From Arthrobacter gengyunqii (lineage in GTDB: Bacteria; Actinomycetota; Actinomycetes; Actinomycetales; Micrococcaceae), in the NCBI RefSeq assembly GCF_023022985.1, contig NZ_CP095461.1, positions 248,001 to 312,000 of the forward strand: a DNA stretch of 64,000 bases. Direction: 5' to 3'. Shown here in pieces: positions 63,922 through 64,000 of the stretch; position 1 is the first letter of the stretch; every line of letters starts with the position of its first letter. Under the pieces are notes generated by a model. It was not told the origin of the DNA, did not search any database, and saw nothing but the letters and a program-made list of their open reading frames with translations. The position numbers and the translations under genes were made by a program.

Positions 63922-63976
63922 GTAGGCTCGAGAAGCGCCGCCGCAGGGGCGCGCAAACTTTGACGCAGGAGTACGC

Positions 63977-64000
63977 ATGGACATTTCAGGCGCATCGGCA
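63977..64000 (+). CDS. Start of a gene cut by the window edge
   Basis: ATG 63977, 5 bases after CAGGAG, begins MDISGASA. Many SDR-family 3-hydroxyacyl-CoA dehydrogenases start like this (followed by VTGG-like sequence), but eight residues cannot settle the identity. Confidence 0.5.

Overview
The window is high-GC DNA from an actinobacterium, most likely Arthrobacter or a close relative in the Micrococcaceae. The support is a RamB-type regulator divergent from isocitrate lyase and malate synthase, a DtxR/IdeR-type iron box, frequent GTG/TTG starts, and small actinobacterial families (LytR_C protein, DUF4916-type Nudix, GH76). All assignments come from reading the sequence; no database search was run.

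Layout. 1-9.5 kb holds household and accessory genes: a truncated LTA-synthase-like protein, DNA polymerase IV, a quinone oxidoreductase, a histidine phosphatase, a membrane protein, a methyltransferase, an SDR, a GH13 alpha-glucosidase and an isopenicillin-N-synthase-like dioxygenase. 9.8-14.4 kb is an iron-uptake operon behind an iron box: Tat lipoprotein, FecCD-type permease, ATPase and an unrecognised 476-residue protein coupled to the ATPase. 14.6-18.7 kb has a LysE exporter with its LysR regulator, a HAD hydrolase and a small leaderless operon. 18.8-30.3 kb is an aromatic-type catabolic cluster (FAD monooxygenase, type I extradiol dioxygenase, two FAH-family hydrolases, cyclase, ACMSD-like amidohydrolase) facing a ribose-type ABC importer and a LysR regulator. 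30.5-39.3 kb has an amino acid permease, a FrnE-like DsbA protein, the glyoxylate shunt (aceB, aceA) with ramB, a methionine aminopeptidase and an Fpg/Nei glycosylase. 39.5-43.2 kb is one large secreted subtilase.

43.5-53.7 kb looks like an acquired catabolic island. It carries IS3-family remnants at both ends and appears to interrupt one perfect terminator hairpin whose two halves now lie 10.1 kb apart. Inside are a DoxX protein, an MFS transporter, an IclR regulator and a tight operon: class III CoA-transferase, citryl-CoA-lyase-like protein, LigB-like and LigA-like dioxygenase subunits, and an ATZ/TRZ-type amidohydrolase. Two matching promoters, each followed by the same three-half-site operator, tie the island's genes to the IclR protein. 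I cannot match this enzyme combination to a pathway I know, and two of the enzymes appear to lack residues normally catalytic in their families. This is the best candidate for an undescribed system.

53.7-64 kb returns to ordinary chromosome: HMP/pyridoxal kinase, a TetR regulator with a perfect palindrome, a queuosine-precursor transporter beside tRNA-guanine transglycosylase, a FUSC-family protein, a Nudix-like protein, a YdeI-like protein, a class II glutamine amidotransferase, a GH76-like protein and the first codons of one more gene. I saw no tRNA, rRNA or CRISPR array.
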